The notes: generated by a model not told the origin, from the sequence alone. A DNA stretch of 64,000 nt from Erinaceus europaeus (GCF_950295315.1 NC_080177.1:77965096-78029095); one strand, 5' to 3'. Counted from the first letter of the stretch, positions 30,986 to 42,504 are shown. Translations and numbers: made by a program.

Positions 30986-31471
30986 TAATTGCTTTTAAAT
31001 GTGGAATGGTGACTCTTGTTTGCAGGCTTAGTTAATAGGCCTAGAGTTGAAACATTCTGGTTAGGAGGGTAAGTGGATCTGCCCAGGACTTTGATGGGAC
31101 TGAAGTTCATGACTGATGTTCTCCCATTCGCTTCTTTCTCCTCTCCTCCCTGTTCGGGTATGTCCCCCCCAACACACACTCCGAGGATTGTTTACTTAGT
31201 GATTCTGATTGAATTTAATAACTGAACAGAAAATTTCAGTCTAGGAAATGAACAATGTCTTAGGCCTAGAGGTGGTGTTTGTTTTCAAAAGGAGGAGGCT
31301 TAAGCTGTGAAATTTTGAGAAGAAATTTCTAGTATGAGAATGAACCAGTGTAAGTCTTGCAAACAAGGGTGAGGTTTCTTTCAGTTTTATCCTTGTATTT
31401 AATCACAGTGTATTTTTGAAAGTATGTTTTTGTTCTCAGATGAGTGAAATCCTTTTCTCTCTGTTTTCTAG

Positions 31472-31900
31472 ATCGCTCCTGAAATATAAACTTTACGTGG
31501 GATTCTGTTGAAAAGCTCCTGACTACTCTTCTTATTACCAAAACCTTGTGGCAAGGGCCCAACTGATGAGCCCACAAAACTCCCCGTGAACCTAACAAAA
31601 CTCTCTCAGCCATAAACAGACCCTTTCAAGTGAGAATTAACTACGAACGTGCCTGCACTTTATGGAGGATGAAACCCTCTAACCGCATCAACAAGTCTCT
31701 TGGAGGTCAGACATTAAGACTATAAACATTCAGGAGTGTGTGAGTTCTCACGGGATACAGAATTTTTCTTTTTTTATTTTAATAAGTATAGGTGTTCAGA
31801 ACCCTGTGGCAGTTCAGTGTAGACGCAAAGCCTCTGCTGTCATTTCTGGGGGGAAGTGGAGTGACTGGTATAGCCTCAGAACCTCCTTGCCAGTGTGAGC
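31472..31900 (+). other. ZFYVE1: ZFYVE1 exon 2, 5' UTR part
   Basis: A polypyrimidine tract ending TTTTCTAG at 31471 precedes this segment, which runs without further splice signals into the start codon at 31901. The UTR carries several upstream ATGs in poor context. The human gene likewise has its start codon within a large second exon, as I recall it. Confidence 0.65.
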
Positions 31901-32383
31901 ATGAGCGCCCAGACCTCCCCGGTGCAGAAGGGCCAGAACCCAGGCTTGATGTGCCAGGAAAGCTACGTCTGCAGTGGGACTGACCAGGCGGTCTTCGAGT
32001 GCGACGAGTGCTGCAGCCTGCAGTGCCTGCGCTGCGAGGAGGTGCTGCATCGGCAAGAGCGCATGAGAAACCACGAGCGGATCAGGCTGAAACCCGGCCA
32101 CGTCCCGTACTGTGACCCCTGCAAGGGCCCCGATGGCCATTCCCCGAGTGTCAGGCAGAGGGCAGCAGTGAGGTGCCAGACCTGTAAAATGGACCTGTGC
32201 CTGGAGTGCCAGAAGCGGACTCACTCTGGGGGTAGCAAAAGGAAACACCCCGTGACTGTCTACCATGTCGCCAAGGCCCAGGAGTCACTGGAGGACAAAG
32301 AGCTGGATGAGGAGACCAAGAGGAAAAAGATGACCGAGAAGGTGGTCAGTTTCCTCCTGGTGGATGAAAACGAGGAAATCCAG
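31901..32383 (+). CDS. ZFYVE1: ZFYVE1 (DFCP1) first coding exon, residues 1-161
   Basis: ATG at 31901 opens MSAQTSPVQKGQNPGLMCQE and 161 codons run to DENEEIQ. The donor GTAAGT starts at 32384, phase 0. The segment is the Cys/His-rich N-terminus of ZFYVE1/DFCP1. One B-box-like cluster has C34, C37, C42, C45, H50 and H58. A second has C71, C74, C92, C95, C100, C103 and H108. An acidic/basic stretch follows. DFCP1 is an ER- and Golgi-associated PI3P-binding ATPase that marks omegasomes in autophagy and also localises to lipid droplets. The in-frame GTG at 31895 is not used as start, because the family begins at the ATG. Reading continues in frame to 32617 past the donor, but that part is intronic. 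Confidence 0.97.
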
Positions 32384-32539
32384 GTAAGTAAGCTCCTGGC
32401 GGCGCGGCCCTGGGAGTTGTGTGTTGGAGGCTCGGGTCTGTTCATGGAAGGGGGCTCTCAGGAGGAACCCACACTGGATTCATTGGAAGATGAGGCTCCC
32501 CCCCAAAAGCTCAGGATGCTTGGGGTCAGATTTAGTTAC

Positions 32540-32640
32540 CTAGCAGTCAAAGTACTTTCTCTCCTGAATCTTAGTTTCCTCGCCTATAAGTTGGGAACGG
32601 TGCTAAGTCGCAGTTGAGTTGTGAGGATGGAATGGAACAG
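32540..32640 (+). mobile_element. MIR fragment in ZFYVE1 intron
   Basis: CTTAGTTTCCTCGCCTATAA and the later TTGTGAGGATGGAATG match the 3' half of MIR. Confidence 0.55.
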
Positions 32641-32654
32641 TATTTTGTTTGTTT

Positions 32655-32975
32655 TTGTCTCCAGGGTTATTGCTGGGGCTCTCTGTACCTGCACTAGGAA
32701 TCCACTGCTTCTGATGGCCACCTCCCCCCATTTTTGTGGCCCTTGTTGTTATTGTTATTGATGTCGTTGTTGTTGGATAGGACAGAGAAAAATGGAGAGA
32801 GGAGGGGAAGACAGAGAAAGGGAGAGGAAGATAGACATCTGCAGAGCGGCTTCACCACTTGTGAAGTGGCTCCCCTGCAGGTGGGGAGCCGGGGGCTCAA
32901 ACCGGGGTCCTTAACACCAGTCCTTGTGCTTCGCGCCACGTGCGCTTAACCCGCTGCGCTGCCGCCCAGCCCCCC
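32655..32975 (-). mobile_element. SINE, A-long
   Basis: Reverse copy 270 bp past the ZFYVE1 donor. Confidence 0.88.
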
Positions 32976-32984
32976 ATTTTCTTT

Positions 32985-33105
32985 TTCCCCAGAGCACTTT
33001 TCAGCTCTGGTGTATGGTGGGACGGGGAATTGAACCTGGGACTTTGGAGCTTCAGGCACGAGAGTCTGTTTGCATAACCATTATGCTATCCACCCCCCCA
33101 CTCTG
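32985..33105 (-). mobile_element. SINE, D-type
   Basis: Reverse copy. Confidence 0.8.
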
Positions 33106-33689
33106 AAACACTATTTATGAAAAACCTGCTGCATAATGTTCAGTGTATGGCAGCTATTACCGCCACTGCTTTTCAAGTAGAGACAGGCAGAGGCAGAGAA
33201 AGAGACCACAGCAGCAAAACATCCCTCAGTGTGGCGGGGCTGAGTTCAAACCTGGGTGGTGCGCACGGCCAGGCAGCGCACCCACCAGGTGAGCAGTCAT
33301 GGTGACTAATTGCTGTTATTAGAAGGACGGCTTGAAACACTTTCCTGAATGAGAGCACTGCAGCAAATTCGGAGTCAACGTGAAAGAGAGAGAGACTGGT
33401 GCAGGGAATGAGAGACTGACTGCGCTTCCTTAATCCTCGCTGACTTGTACTGATGCACGGCCTACGCGTGAAGTGAGAAGCCTGTCCTTATCAGAAGCCA
33501 CTTTTAGAGACCTGCCTCTGCAAATCGAGATAGCAGTCTTCTGACCTTCTGACCTTCTGGCCTGATACTTCCATAGGGCTTACTGTCAGCGTGTCCGTCC
33601 GTGACTTCAGTATGAGCTGGGGCGAGGTTGAGTGACAGTCAGGGGCAGCTGGGGCAGGAGTGTTGTGATGTCTGTCCAGTCCTGTGACA

Positions 33690-33785
33690 ACCATCTGAAC
33701 TTCGCAGTCTAGCCTTACTGCTCACTGTATGGTCGCGGGCAAGCTGTGCGGGCTGGTGCTTCTTCTCCATATCTGTAGGGAAGAG
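33690..33785 (+). mobile_element. Possible MIR fragment
   Basis: The order of landmarks (GTATGGTCGCGGGCAAGCT, then CTTCTCCATATCTGTAGGG) fits a diverged MIR. Confidence 0.4.
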
Positions 33786-33983
33786 GACCGAAAGGAACTA
33801 GCCGCGGAAGGGACTTACAGGCCCCAGCGTATGTGTAATTACCAGTCTGTTGTTTTTGTCACTGTCATGGCATATTTGTGGTACATTGACTCAGTACTTC
33901 TACCAGTGATGACTCCTCAAGTCTTCAGAATAGAAGAAGTTATCATTCAAAAGAGTTTCCCATTACCCCCTAAGTACTTTTAA

Positions 33984-33984
<1 letters not shown>

Positions 33985-34021
<37 letters not shown>
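33985..34021. repeat. (CT)n microsatellite
   Basis: About 18 CT units in ZFYVE1 intron sequence without SINE. Confidence 0.9.
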
Positions 34022-34022
<1 letters not shown>

Positions 34023-34371
34023 AGTAAGCTGTAGCAATCTATGACGTAATTCCTTCACACTCACATTGTCAACTGAATGCTTTGCTGACAGAATTTTTCC
34101 TTATTGGCTGAAACGAATTGAGATGAACTCAGATGCAGTGAGATGAACTAAGTTCTGGAGGAGTGCCCCAGATGCCCCTTCTTCTGCTGTCCTTGTTAGC
34201 AATAATACCATCATTATGGATTATGCTCTGATTGGTTGACAGCGTGGACTGGATGTTTTATTCATGGACACTTGTGTTTGAGTGATTCTCCTTTGCTCTT
34301 TAGTGTCAGCCTTTGGGAAATCACACTTAACTTTATTTTAAAGACATTATTGTCATTTATTATTATTATTT

Positions 34372-34640
34372 AATATTTATTGATTATCTTTTATTGCCCT
34401 TGTTGTTTTATTATTGTTGTTGTTATTGATGTCATCGTTATTGGATAGGACAGAGAGAAATGGAGAGAGGAGGGGAAGACAGAGACGGGGAGAGAAAGAC
34501 AGACACCTGCAGACCTGCTTCACCGCCTGTGAAGTGACTCCCCTGCAGGTGGGGAGCCAGGGGCTGGACCCAGGATCCTCACGCTGGTCCTTGTGCTTTG
34601 CGCCCCATGCACTTAACCCACTGTGCTACCACCCGACTCC
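34372..34640 (-). mobile_element. SINE, A-type (left arm of an inverted pair)
   Basis: Reverse copy facing the forward copy at 34673. Confidence 0.92.
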
Positions 34641-34672
34641 CATTATTATTTATTTATTTAAAAAAATTTTTG

Positions 34673-34957
34673 GGGAGTCGGGCTGTAGCACAGCGGGTTA
34701 AGCGCATGTGGCGCAAAGCACAAGGACCGGCATAAGGATCCCGGTTCGAACCCCGGCTCCCCACCTGCAGGGGAGTCGCTTCACAGGCGGTGAAGCAGGT
34801 CTGCAGGTGTCTGTCTTTCTGTCCTCCTCTCTGTCTTCCCCTCCTCTCTCCATTTCTCTCTGTCCTATCCAACAACGACAACAACAATAATAACTACAAC
34901 AATAAAACAACAAGGGCAACAAAAGGGAATAAGTAAATAAAATAAATATTAAAAAAA
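34673..34957 (+). mobile_element. SINE, A-type (right arm of an inverted pair)
   Basis: Full-length forward copy. Confidence 0.93.
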
Positions 34958-34982
34958 AAAAAATTTAAATATTTATTCCCTT

Positions 34983-35133
34983 GTGGTCCGGGAGGTGGCA
35001 CAGTGGATAAAGCATTGGACTCTTTCACAGTGAGGTCCTGTGTTTAATCCCCGGCAGCACATGTACCAGAGTGATGTCTGGCTCTTTCTCTCTCCTCCTA
35101 CATTTCCCATTAATAAGTAAATAAAATCTTAAA
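34983..35133 (+). mobile_element. SINE, B-type
   Basis: Full length with an ATAAAATCTT tail. Confidence 0.9.
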
Positions 35134-35137
35134 AAAA

Positions 35138-35352
35138 AATTTATTCCCTTTTGTTGTCCTTATTGTTTAATTGTTGTAGTTATTGTTGATGTTATTGTTG
35201 TTGGATAGGACAGAGAGAAATGGAGAGAGGAGGGGAAGACAGAGGGGGAGAAAAAGACAGACACCTGCAGACCTGCTTCACCGCCTGGCCTGTGAAGCGA
35301 CTCCCCTGCAGGTGCCATGTGCGCTTAACCCACTGCGCTACTGCCCGACTCC
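35138..35352 (-). mobile_element. SINE, A-type, internally deleted
   Basis: Lacks the stretch between the CTGCAGGT and the terminal head. Confidence 0.85.
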
Positions 35353-35492
35353 CTCTGGTTCTCTTTCTAGCTCTCCTCCTCTCTTTCATAAATCTCTCCC
35401 CGTGTCTCCCTGTCTGAATGAAAAAGGTGGCTTGGAATGATGAAGGCTTGTGTGTACAAAGCACAGGCTCTGTGAAAGAAAGATTTTTTTTT

Positions 35493-35639
35493 AAAGATTT
35501 TATTTATTTATTAATGAGAAAGATAGGAGGAGAGAGAAAGAACCAGACATCACTCTGGCACATGTGCTGCCGGAGATCAAATTCGGGACCTTCTGCTTGA
35601 GAGTCTAAAGCTTTACCACTGCGCCACCTCCCGGACCAC
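35493..35639 (-). mobile_element. SINE, B-type
   Basis: Reverse, full length. Confidence 0.9.
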
Positions 35640-35664
35640 AAAAGAAAGATTTTGCTTTAAGTTT

Positions 35665-35860
35665 TTCTTAATATTTTATTTATTTAATTGATAGAGACAG
35701 AAACTGAGATGGAAGGGGAAGAAGGAGAGAAAGAGACACCCGCAGCATTGCTTCACCACAAGGAAAGCTTCCCCTGTAGGCGGGGACCCGGGGCTTGAAC
35801 CTGGGTTTTTTGGTCATGGTAACATGTGTGCTCAACCTGACTTGTCATCACCCAGGCCCT
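35665..35860 (-). mobile_element. SINE, C-type
   Basis: Reverse copy. Confidence 0.78.
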
Positions 35861-36008
35861 GGTTCAATTTTCAAGAGTGGATGTTTGAAACAAAGGGATA
35901 ATACCTGGTATAAAGTTAGAATGTAAATTGTGCTACATTGTGAATCCTGGTTGTACCATGTACAGTGCAGTGGTGGTAGCCACATTGTCAAAGTATAAAT
36001 TCCTTTTT

Positions 36009-36155
36009 TTAAGATTTTGTTTATTAATGAGAAAAATAGGAGAGAGAGAAAGAACCAAATATCACCCTGGTACATGTACTGCCAGGGATTGAACTCAGGA
36101 CCTCATGCTTAAGAGTCCACTGTTTTTACTGTTTTGTGCTGCCTCCAGGACCACC
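36009..36155 (-). mobile_element. SINE, B-type
   Basis: Reverse copy. 36156-36585 has only weak E-like matches. Confidence 0.8.
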
Positions 36156-36585
36156 ATTGAAGGAATTTTTGATTTTCTCTCTTTCTCTCTCTTTTTGAAA
36201 ATGATAGAGATGAAAAAAAAATCATGACTGCGTTGTCATTTGAGGGCTACCCCTCTAGTGGTAAATTTGAGGAGAGGCTGACTTTGATCTCAGAAGCAGG
36301 TAGTGGTGGTGGTGATCCTTTTTGGTGCTGGCCCCTCACTCACGTATGGCTGCACTGCTCTCTGGCCTACTCTCAGTCTTTTTATTACACAGAGCAGAAG
36401 AGACCCCATAGCACTGCCGCACCTCTGCGGTGCTGCTCTGGTGCCGTCCATGCATTTTTTATGGTGCCAGGACTCAAACCTCGGTCCTCAAGCATGTTAA
36501 AAAGCTAGTGCTCTGGGAGGTGACCTCTCTTCTGGAGCCTTGGCTATTATTACTTTTTATTTATTTGAGAACATAAATATTTATC

Positions 36586-36700
36586 TGAGGCTGGGAGGTA
36601 CTAGCCTGGCAGGGCGAGCACTTGCTGTACACAGGGCCTTGGTCCAATCCCTGGCATCACTTGGAGTACTGGCATTGGCGAAGCTCACCCTCTGTCCGTG
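36586..36700 (+). mobile_element. SINE, E-type
   Basis: TTGGTCCAATCCCTGGCATC B box. Confidence 0.4.
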
Positions 36701-36714
36701 TCGCTATTTGAATA

Positions 36715-36756
36715 AGACACACGCATGCACACGCACACGCACATGCACACGCACAT
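36715..36756. repeat. (CACGCA)n-like repeat
   Basis: Imperfect ACACGC/ACATGC units, an alternating purine-pyrimidine stretch. Confidence 0.75.
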
Positions 36757-36893
36757 TCTGTGAGAGAGAGAGCAAGACCAGAGCACCACTCTGGCCTATA
36801 TACTGCTGGGGATTGAACATGCAAGTTCTGTGTTGCACCAGTGAACCACCTCTTTGACCACTTTTTGTGGCTACTAAAAGGACACACTAATGG

Positions 36894-37025
36894 GGCCGGG
36901 TGGTGCACATGTTACAGTGCACAAGGACCCGGGTTCAAACTCAGCCCCTGCCTGCAGCGAGGTAACTTCTGAAGCGATGAAGCAGTGTTTCTCTCTGTTT
37001 CTTTCCTTTCTTTCTTTCTTTCTTC
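36894..37025 (+). mobile_element. SINE, C-type, partial
   Basis: Ends in a (TTTC)n run next to an A-type copy. Confidence 0.65.
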
Positions 37026-37032
37026 TTTTTTT

Positions 37033-37282
37033 TTTTATATTTATTGATTATCTTTTGTTGCCCTTGTTGTTTTATTGTCGTACTTATTGTTGTTGTTGGA
37101 TAGTATAGAGGGGGGGAGACAGAGAGAAGGAGAGAAAGACAGACACCTGCAGACCTGCTTCACCGGTTGTGGAGCGACTCCCCTGCAGGTGGGGAGCCAG
37201 GGCTCGAACCGGGATCCTTCCTCCCGTCCTTGCGCTTTGCACCACCTGCACTTAACCCTCTGCACTCCACCCGACTCCTCAC
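37033..37282 (-). mobile_element. SINE, A-type
   Basis: Reverse copy. 37320-37480 is a broken B-type. 37481-37790 is unassigned. Confidence 0.85.
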
Positions 37283-37799
37283 CTGACTCCCTATTTCTGT
37301 TTCTATCAAAAAACACATTATGCAGCCCAGAGGTAGTGCAGTGGACTCGGTGACTTGTACACTCAGCTAGCCATGCCACTGCCTGGCCTTAGAACGGTGG
37401 GCTTGGAAGCAAGAGGAGACCTGAGTTCAGTCTCCAGCGCCGCATGTGCCAGAATGATGTTCTGGTTCTCTTTCTCGTGTTACTAAAACTTTTACTTATT
37501 TATTTATTGAATGAAAGGACACAGCCGGCCTGTAAGCCAGCATAGTCATTAATTCTGCGTGTCCCCGATTGTGCGCTGGTGCTTTTTAGGTTAGGAAGAC
37601 TTGGGCTGCACTGTCAGGAAGCTCATCTTGCAAGTAGGGGTGGCAGTGTTTACACACGTAAAACACAAAAAGATGCGACATGTGTACTAAATATTATTAT
37701 GGAAAGGTTACTTGGAAGTCACTTTTGCAGGGTGGTCCAGATGGGCAGGAAGGTTTTCATTGTACAAGTGTTGTCTTGTTAGTTTCTTTTTTTTTTTTT

Positions 37800-37922
37800 T
37801 TTTTCTGTTACCAGAGTGATGCTCAGCTCTGGCTTATGATGGTGCTGGGACTGGACATGGGACATTTGGTTCCGCAGGCATGAGAGTCTTTTTGCATGAC
37901 CATTATGTTGTCTCCCCAGCCC
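37800..37922 (-). mobile_element. SINE, D-type
   Basis: Reverse copy. Confidence 0.75.
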
Positions 37923-37934
37923 AACGTGACTGCC

Positions 37935-38198
37935 CCCTCCGTTTGTTGCCCTTGTTGTTTATTATTGTTGCTGTTAATGTTGTTGTTACTGCTGTTGTTG
38001 GATAGGACAGAGAGGAATTGAAAGAGGATGGGAAGACAGAGGGGGAGAGAAAGATAGACACCTGCAGACCTGCTTCACCGCCTGTAAAGTGACTCCCCTG
38101 CAGGTGGGGAGCCGGAGGCTTGAACCTGGATCCTTAGGCCAGTCCTTGACTTCCAAGCCATGTGCGCTTAACCCACTGCGCTACCACCAGACTCCCCA
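37935..38198 (-). mobile_element. SINE, A-type
   Basis: Reverse copy followed by a 50-bp A-type head remnant. Confidence 0.85.
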
Positions 38199-38276
38199 GT
38201 CATTGACTTTGCGCCTTGTGCGCTTATCCTGCTGCGCCACTGCCTGCCTGCCCCAGGTGATTTTTTTTTTTTTTTA

Positions 38277-38412
38277 AAGTCTTGTTTGTTTATGATAGAA
38301 TGAGTGGCGAGAGACCCAGAGGACCACTCTGGTGCGTGTAATGCTTCACAGTGAATTGGGACCTCCTGCTGGAGAGTCCATCGCCTTAGCCAGTACACCA
38401 CCTCCTGGGTTG
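38277..38412 (-). mobile_element. SINE, B-type, diverged
   Basis: Reverse copy. Confidence 0.6.
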
Positions 38413-38476
38413 CTATGGTGGTGATTTTACTAAGACCTGATTATTAATACAACTTGGGGAAGAAAACCTACAGATG

Positions 38477-38815
38477 GGGGTGGGCGGTAGTGCAGTGGGT
38501 CAAGCACACATAGTGCAAAGGGCAAGGACGGGTATAAGGATCTAGGTTTGAGCCTCCCCCCCCCCCCCGGCTCCCCACCTACAGGGGGCTGCTTCCCAAG
38601 TGGTGAAGCAGGTCTGCAGGTGTCTATCTTTCTCTCCCCCCTTTGTCTTCCCCTCCTCTCTCAATTTCTCCCTGTTCTAACCAATAACAGTAACAACAAC
38701 AATAATAATAATAACCGCAACTACAGTACAACAACAAGGGCAACAAAAGGGAAAAAATGGCCTCCAGGAGCAGCGGATTTGCACTGAACCCCAGCAATAA
38801 CCCTGGAGGCAAAAA
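38477..38815 (+). mobile_element. SINE, A-long
   Basis: Full length with module. 38816-39280 is unassigned. Confidence 0.88.
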
Positions 38816-39481
38816 CAAACACACACACAAAACCAACCTATAGATATAAGGGAATGAGGACAGGAAAAACTAAAGTGGTTAAAAAAGGAAAAAAAATAAA
38901 AGAAAGAAAAAGAGAAAAACCCAAGTGGGTTGCCAGTTTGAGTTGTAGAGAGAGTGCCGGAATGTGGAGTGCACTGGGTGAGGAGTGGCAGGGAAGGAGA
39001 GCAGAGGGTTAGGCGCGCGCGGCACAGAGCACAAGGACGGCGGAAGGAAGGAGAGCAGAGGTGGGTGGGCAGGTGCTGGTCATCAGCTGGACAGGTCACA
39101 GGACATGCAGCTGTAACAGAAAAGAAGCACTAGACTGCTGTCTGCTACAAGTCACAGTCTGGTAACATGTCCTAAATGACGTGTCAACAAAGAGAAAGCA
39201 ACTGGCTCTCCTTGGATAGATGATGAAAGAACGCTTTTGTATTTCTCTCCCTCAATCTTAGAAATAAAAACAAAACAAAAAAAAGGGCTTGGGAGGTGAC
39301 TCAGCCGTTGAGCACATGGGCTGGAGGGAGGTGCTGGGTTTGACCCTGGTACTACATGGAAAAAAAAAAGATGACTTTTGAACTTTATTGTGAAGATGAG
39401 ATGGTAGTCGTGAGGGAGGAGGGAGACAGGAAGGAGAGCAGGGAGGCCACTTAGGAAGTTGTTGGAGAAGGTGAGAGGAGG

Positions 39482-39588
39482 GGCTGGGGAGACAGCGCAG
39501 TGGGCATGCCTGAGGCTCGGAGTTCCCAGGTTCAGTCCCCAGAACCACTAGAAGCTAGTGCTGAGCAGTGCTCTCGTATACTTTCAAA
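39482..39588 (+). mobile_element. SINE, D-type, diverged
   Basis: GGCTGGGGAGACAGCGCAGT head; an E-like copy precedes it at 39283-39360. Confidence 0.5.
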
Positions 39589-39589
39589 A

Positions 39590-39794
39590 TTTTATTTATT
39601 TACTCTTGGATAGAGACAAGAGAAATTGAGAGGGGAGGGAGCTAGAGAGGGAGAGAGAGACAGAGACGCACCTGCAGCCCTGCTTCACCACTTGCAAAGG
39701 TTTCCCCCTGCAGGTGGGAGCCAGGGGCTTGAACCTGGGTCCTTGTGCGCTGTAATGTGAGCGCTTCACCAGGTGCGCCACCACCTGGCCCCAT
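39590..39794 (-). mobile_element. SINE, C-type
   Basis: Reverse, full length. Confidence 0.85.
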
Positions 39795-39871
39795 ATCTCT
39801 CTCCTGCCATGTAGCTCTCTTTCACAAATAAATAAATATTAAAGAAGAAGAAGAACATGAGGTGAGCGGTG

Positions 39872-40035
39872 ACCTGGCAGGTGGCATAGTGACTAGAATG
39901 TTAGACTTAAGAGCATGAGGTATGCTGAGTTGGATCCCCAGCATTTCATATACCAGAGCGATGCTCTGGCCTCTCTCTTTCCCTCTCCCTCTCTCTCCCT
40001 ACCTCTCCTTCTCTCTCCTCTCTCAAAGCAACATA
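39872..40035 (+). mobile_element. SINE, B-type, diverged
   Basis: GACCTGGCAGGTGGCATAGT head. Confidence 0.65.
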
Positions 40036-40147
40036 TGTATTTTTAAAAGATGAGATGAGAGGTGACTTATGTTTGTTGTTATGGGCATGGCGAGATGGAA
40101 AGACGCTGATGACTTTGGGGCAAAGTTTGGATATAAAACAAATGCGG

Positions 40148-40482
40148 GGGAGTCGGGCGGTGGCGCAGCGGGTTAGGCACGTGGTGCAAAGCGCAGGGAC
40201 CCGCGGAAGGATCCCGGTTCGAGCCCCCGGCTCCCCACCTGCAGGGGAGTCGCTTCACAGGCGGTGAAGCAGGTCTGCAGGTGTCTGTCTTTCTCTCTCC
40301 CTCTCTGTCTTCCCCTCCTCTCTCCATTTCTCTCTGTCCTATCCAACAACGAACAACATCAACAATGGTAATAATAATAACCACGACGAGGCTACAACAA
40401 CAAGAGCAACAAAAGGGGGAAAAAAATGGCCTCCAGGAGCGGTGCAGGCACCGAGCCCAGCAATAACCCTGGAGGGGAAATA
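40148..40482 (+). mobile_element. SINE, A-long
   Basis: Full length. 40483-41050 after it holds no recognised feature. Confidence 0.9.
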
Positions 40483-41052
40483 AAACAAAACACCAGAAAT
40501 GCTGACTGACTGATAGGCTAGAGAGGAGTAAAGAGTGAAAGAGCCCAGTGACTCCTTGGCGCTCGGTGTCGTGCCAGTGTCGCCTTGCCTGCCTGATACT
40601 CCAGATTTTATTTACTCAAATCAGTACAAAACGTCTGGTACAAGAAGTAAATAGTGCTGAGACACTATTGGGAAACTGATCTAACAGATGAAGGCAGCGT
40701 TGACCTAAAAGGAGATCTGGATTCCAGTGAAGTGGAAAACATCAAGGAGAAAACATTCAGCCAGGTGCCAGGTTTTCCTCCCTTTTTGGTTTTCAGGCCT
40801 CTGAAAGTCATCTCCCTGGAGTCAATATTGTCTTCAGGCTTATTTTGTAACCTCTAGTGGAATGGCCAGTGTTCTGCGTTGTACTTTTCCCTTGGTCTCA
40901 AGTGTAACTGTGCTCGGAAAACTGAAGGGCTTACGGAAGGATCTGTACTGAAAGTCATGCCTAATCTCTTGAAGTTAGAGCTAACACTTAGCAGACAACT
41001 CAAAGGTTAGAAGAATAGACTTCTTTTTTTTTTTTAATTAAAATTTTTTTTT

Positions 41053-41317
41053 CAAATATTTATTTCCTTTTGTTGCCCTTGTTGTTTTATTGTAGTTATT
41101 ATTGTTGTTGTTATTGATGTTGTTGGATAGAACAGAGAGATGGAGAGAGGAGGGGAAGACACGGGGAGAGAAAGACAGACACCTGCAGACCTGCTTCACC
41201 GCCTGTGAAGCGACTCCCCTGCAGGTGGGGAGCCGGGGGTTCGAATCGGGATCCTTACTCTGGTCCTTGTGCTTGGCGCCATGTGCGCTTAACCCGCTGC
41301 GCTACAGACCGACTCCC
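41053..41317 (-). mobile_element. SINE, A-type
   Basis: Reverse copy. Confidence 0.9.
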
Positions 41318-41337
41318 CCCCTTTTTTTTTTTTTTTT

Positions 41338-41453
41338 TTTTAAGCAGAGCACTGTTCAGCTCTGGTTTATGGTGGTGCAGGGGATTAAACCTGGGACTTT
41401 GGAGCCTCAGGCATGAGAGTCTGTTTGCATAACCATTATGCTGTCTACCCTCT
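41338..41453 (-). mobile_element. SINE, D-type
   Basis: Reverse copy directly beside the A-type. Confidence 0.82.
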
Positions 41454-41702
41454 GCCTGAAGAATAGAATTCTAACAATTCGAGTCCTTCTCCCTCCATCA
41501 CTGGGGCTTCAACGATCTGGACTGATTCTTTTCAGATAGAAAGCTAAGAGACAGGGAAAGACAGAAGGAGGCCACATCACCAAAGCTTCCCCCAGGGTGA
41601 GGGTCAGGCCTGATAATGGCTGTTCACTTGTGTGGGGAGCAGGCACTCTCCCTGGTGAACTAGCTCCTAGCTCGCACTTTCTCTACAGTTAGACTTTTAA
41701 AA

Positions 41703-41965
41703 AAAAATTATTTTCCCTTTGTTGCCCTTGTTTTTCATTGTTGTAGTTATTGTTGTTGTCGTTGTTAGATAGGACAGAGAGAAATGGAGAGAGGAGGGGA
41801 AGACAGAGAGGGGGAGAGAAAGACAGACACCTGCAGACCTGCTTCACCGCCTATGAAGCGACTCCCCTGCAGGTGGGGAGCCGGGGGCTCAAATCGGGAT
41901 CCTTATGCCGGTCCCTGCGCTTTGCACCACATGCGCTTAACCCGCTGTGCTACCGCCTGACCCCC
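41703..41965 (-). mobile_element. SINE, A-type
   Basis: Reverse copy. Confidence 0.9.
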
Positions 41966-41994
41966 TGTTACTGTTTTTTTAAGTTATTTATTTA

Positions 41995-42485
41995 TTGCCA
42001 CCAGGGTTATTTCTGGGGCTCGGTGTCTGCACTGTGATTCCACTGCTCCTGGAGACTATTTTTTCCTTTTTTGTTGCCCTTGTTGTTTATCATCTTTGTT
42101 GTTGTTCTATCGCTGGGGAGCCAGAGACGACCCGAACTGCCCCTGCGGTTACAGACAGACTATGACCCACATAGTCAACGACTGCCACCTCTCCAGATTC
42201 AAAGGAGGTCTCAAAACTTGACATCAGGCTCAACCTGACGCTGTTGACTGGCTACGGAAGAAGGGCAAACGCTAGAAGAAGTTGTTATTATTATTGTTGT
42301 TGTTATTGCTATTGTTGGATAGAACAGAGAGAAATCGAGAGATGAGGGGAAGATAGATAAGGAGAGAAAGATAGATGCTTGCAGACCTGCTTCACCTCTT
42401 GTGAAGTGACTCCCCTGTGGGTGGGGAGCTGGTCCTTGTGCTTCGGGCCATGTGTGCTTAACCCGCTGTGCTACCACCCGGTCCC
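41995..42485 (-). mobile_element. SINE, A-long, split by the Vingi-like fragment
   Basis: Left piece to about 42110, right piece from about 42281. Confidence 0.82.
42112..42280 (+). mobile_element. Vingi-like LINE 3' fragment
   Basis: The frame starting at 42117 reads DDPNCPCGYRQTMTHIVNDC, then a stretch of about 15 residues, one stop, and PDAVDWLRKKGKR up to a TAG at 42273-42275, followed by an AAG-rich tail. The C-x-C-x7-H-x4-C pattern is the C-terminal zinc knuckle found in LINEs of the Jockey/I/Ingi groups, not in L1 or BovB as I know them. Vingi is the hedgehog-expanded candidate. The fragment interrupts an A-long SINE (41995-42485). The clade call is an inference. Confidence 0.6.
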
Positions 42486-42504
42486 CCCCTTTTTTTTTTT
42501 TTTT

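Larger units (their letters stand above)
33106..34370. other. SINE-poor intronic sequence
   Basis: Apart from a possible MIR and a (CT)n run, nothing is recognised in this 1.26 kb. Confidence 0.5.

Noticed and set aside
33729..33983. 84-codon ORF in the ZFYVE1 intron
   Set aside because: Part overlaps a possible MIR; no splice signals or known homology.
36249..36262. Second CTCF-like site on the minus strand
   Set aside because: One key core position mismatches, and the flanks are not CTCF-like.
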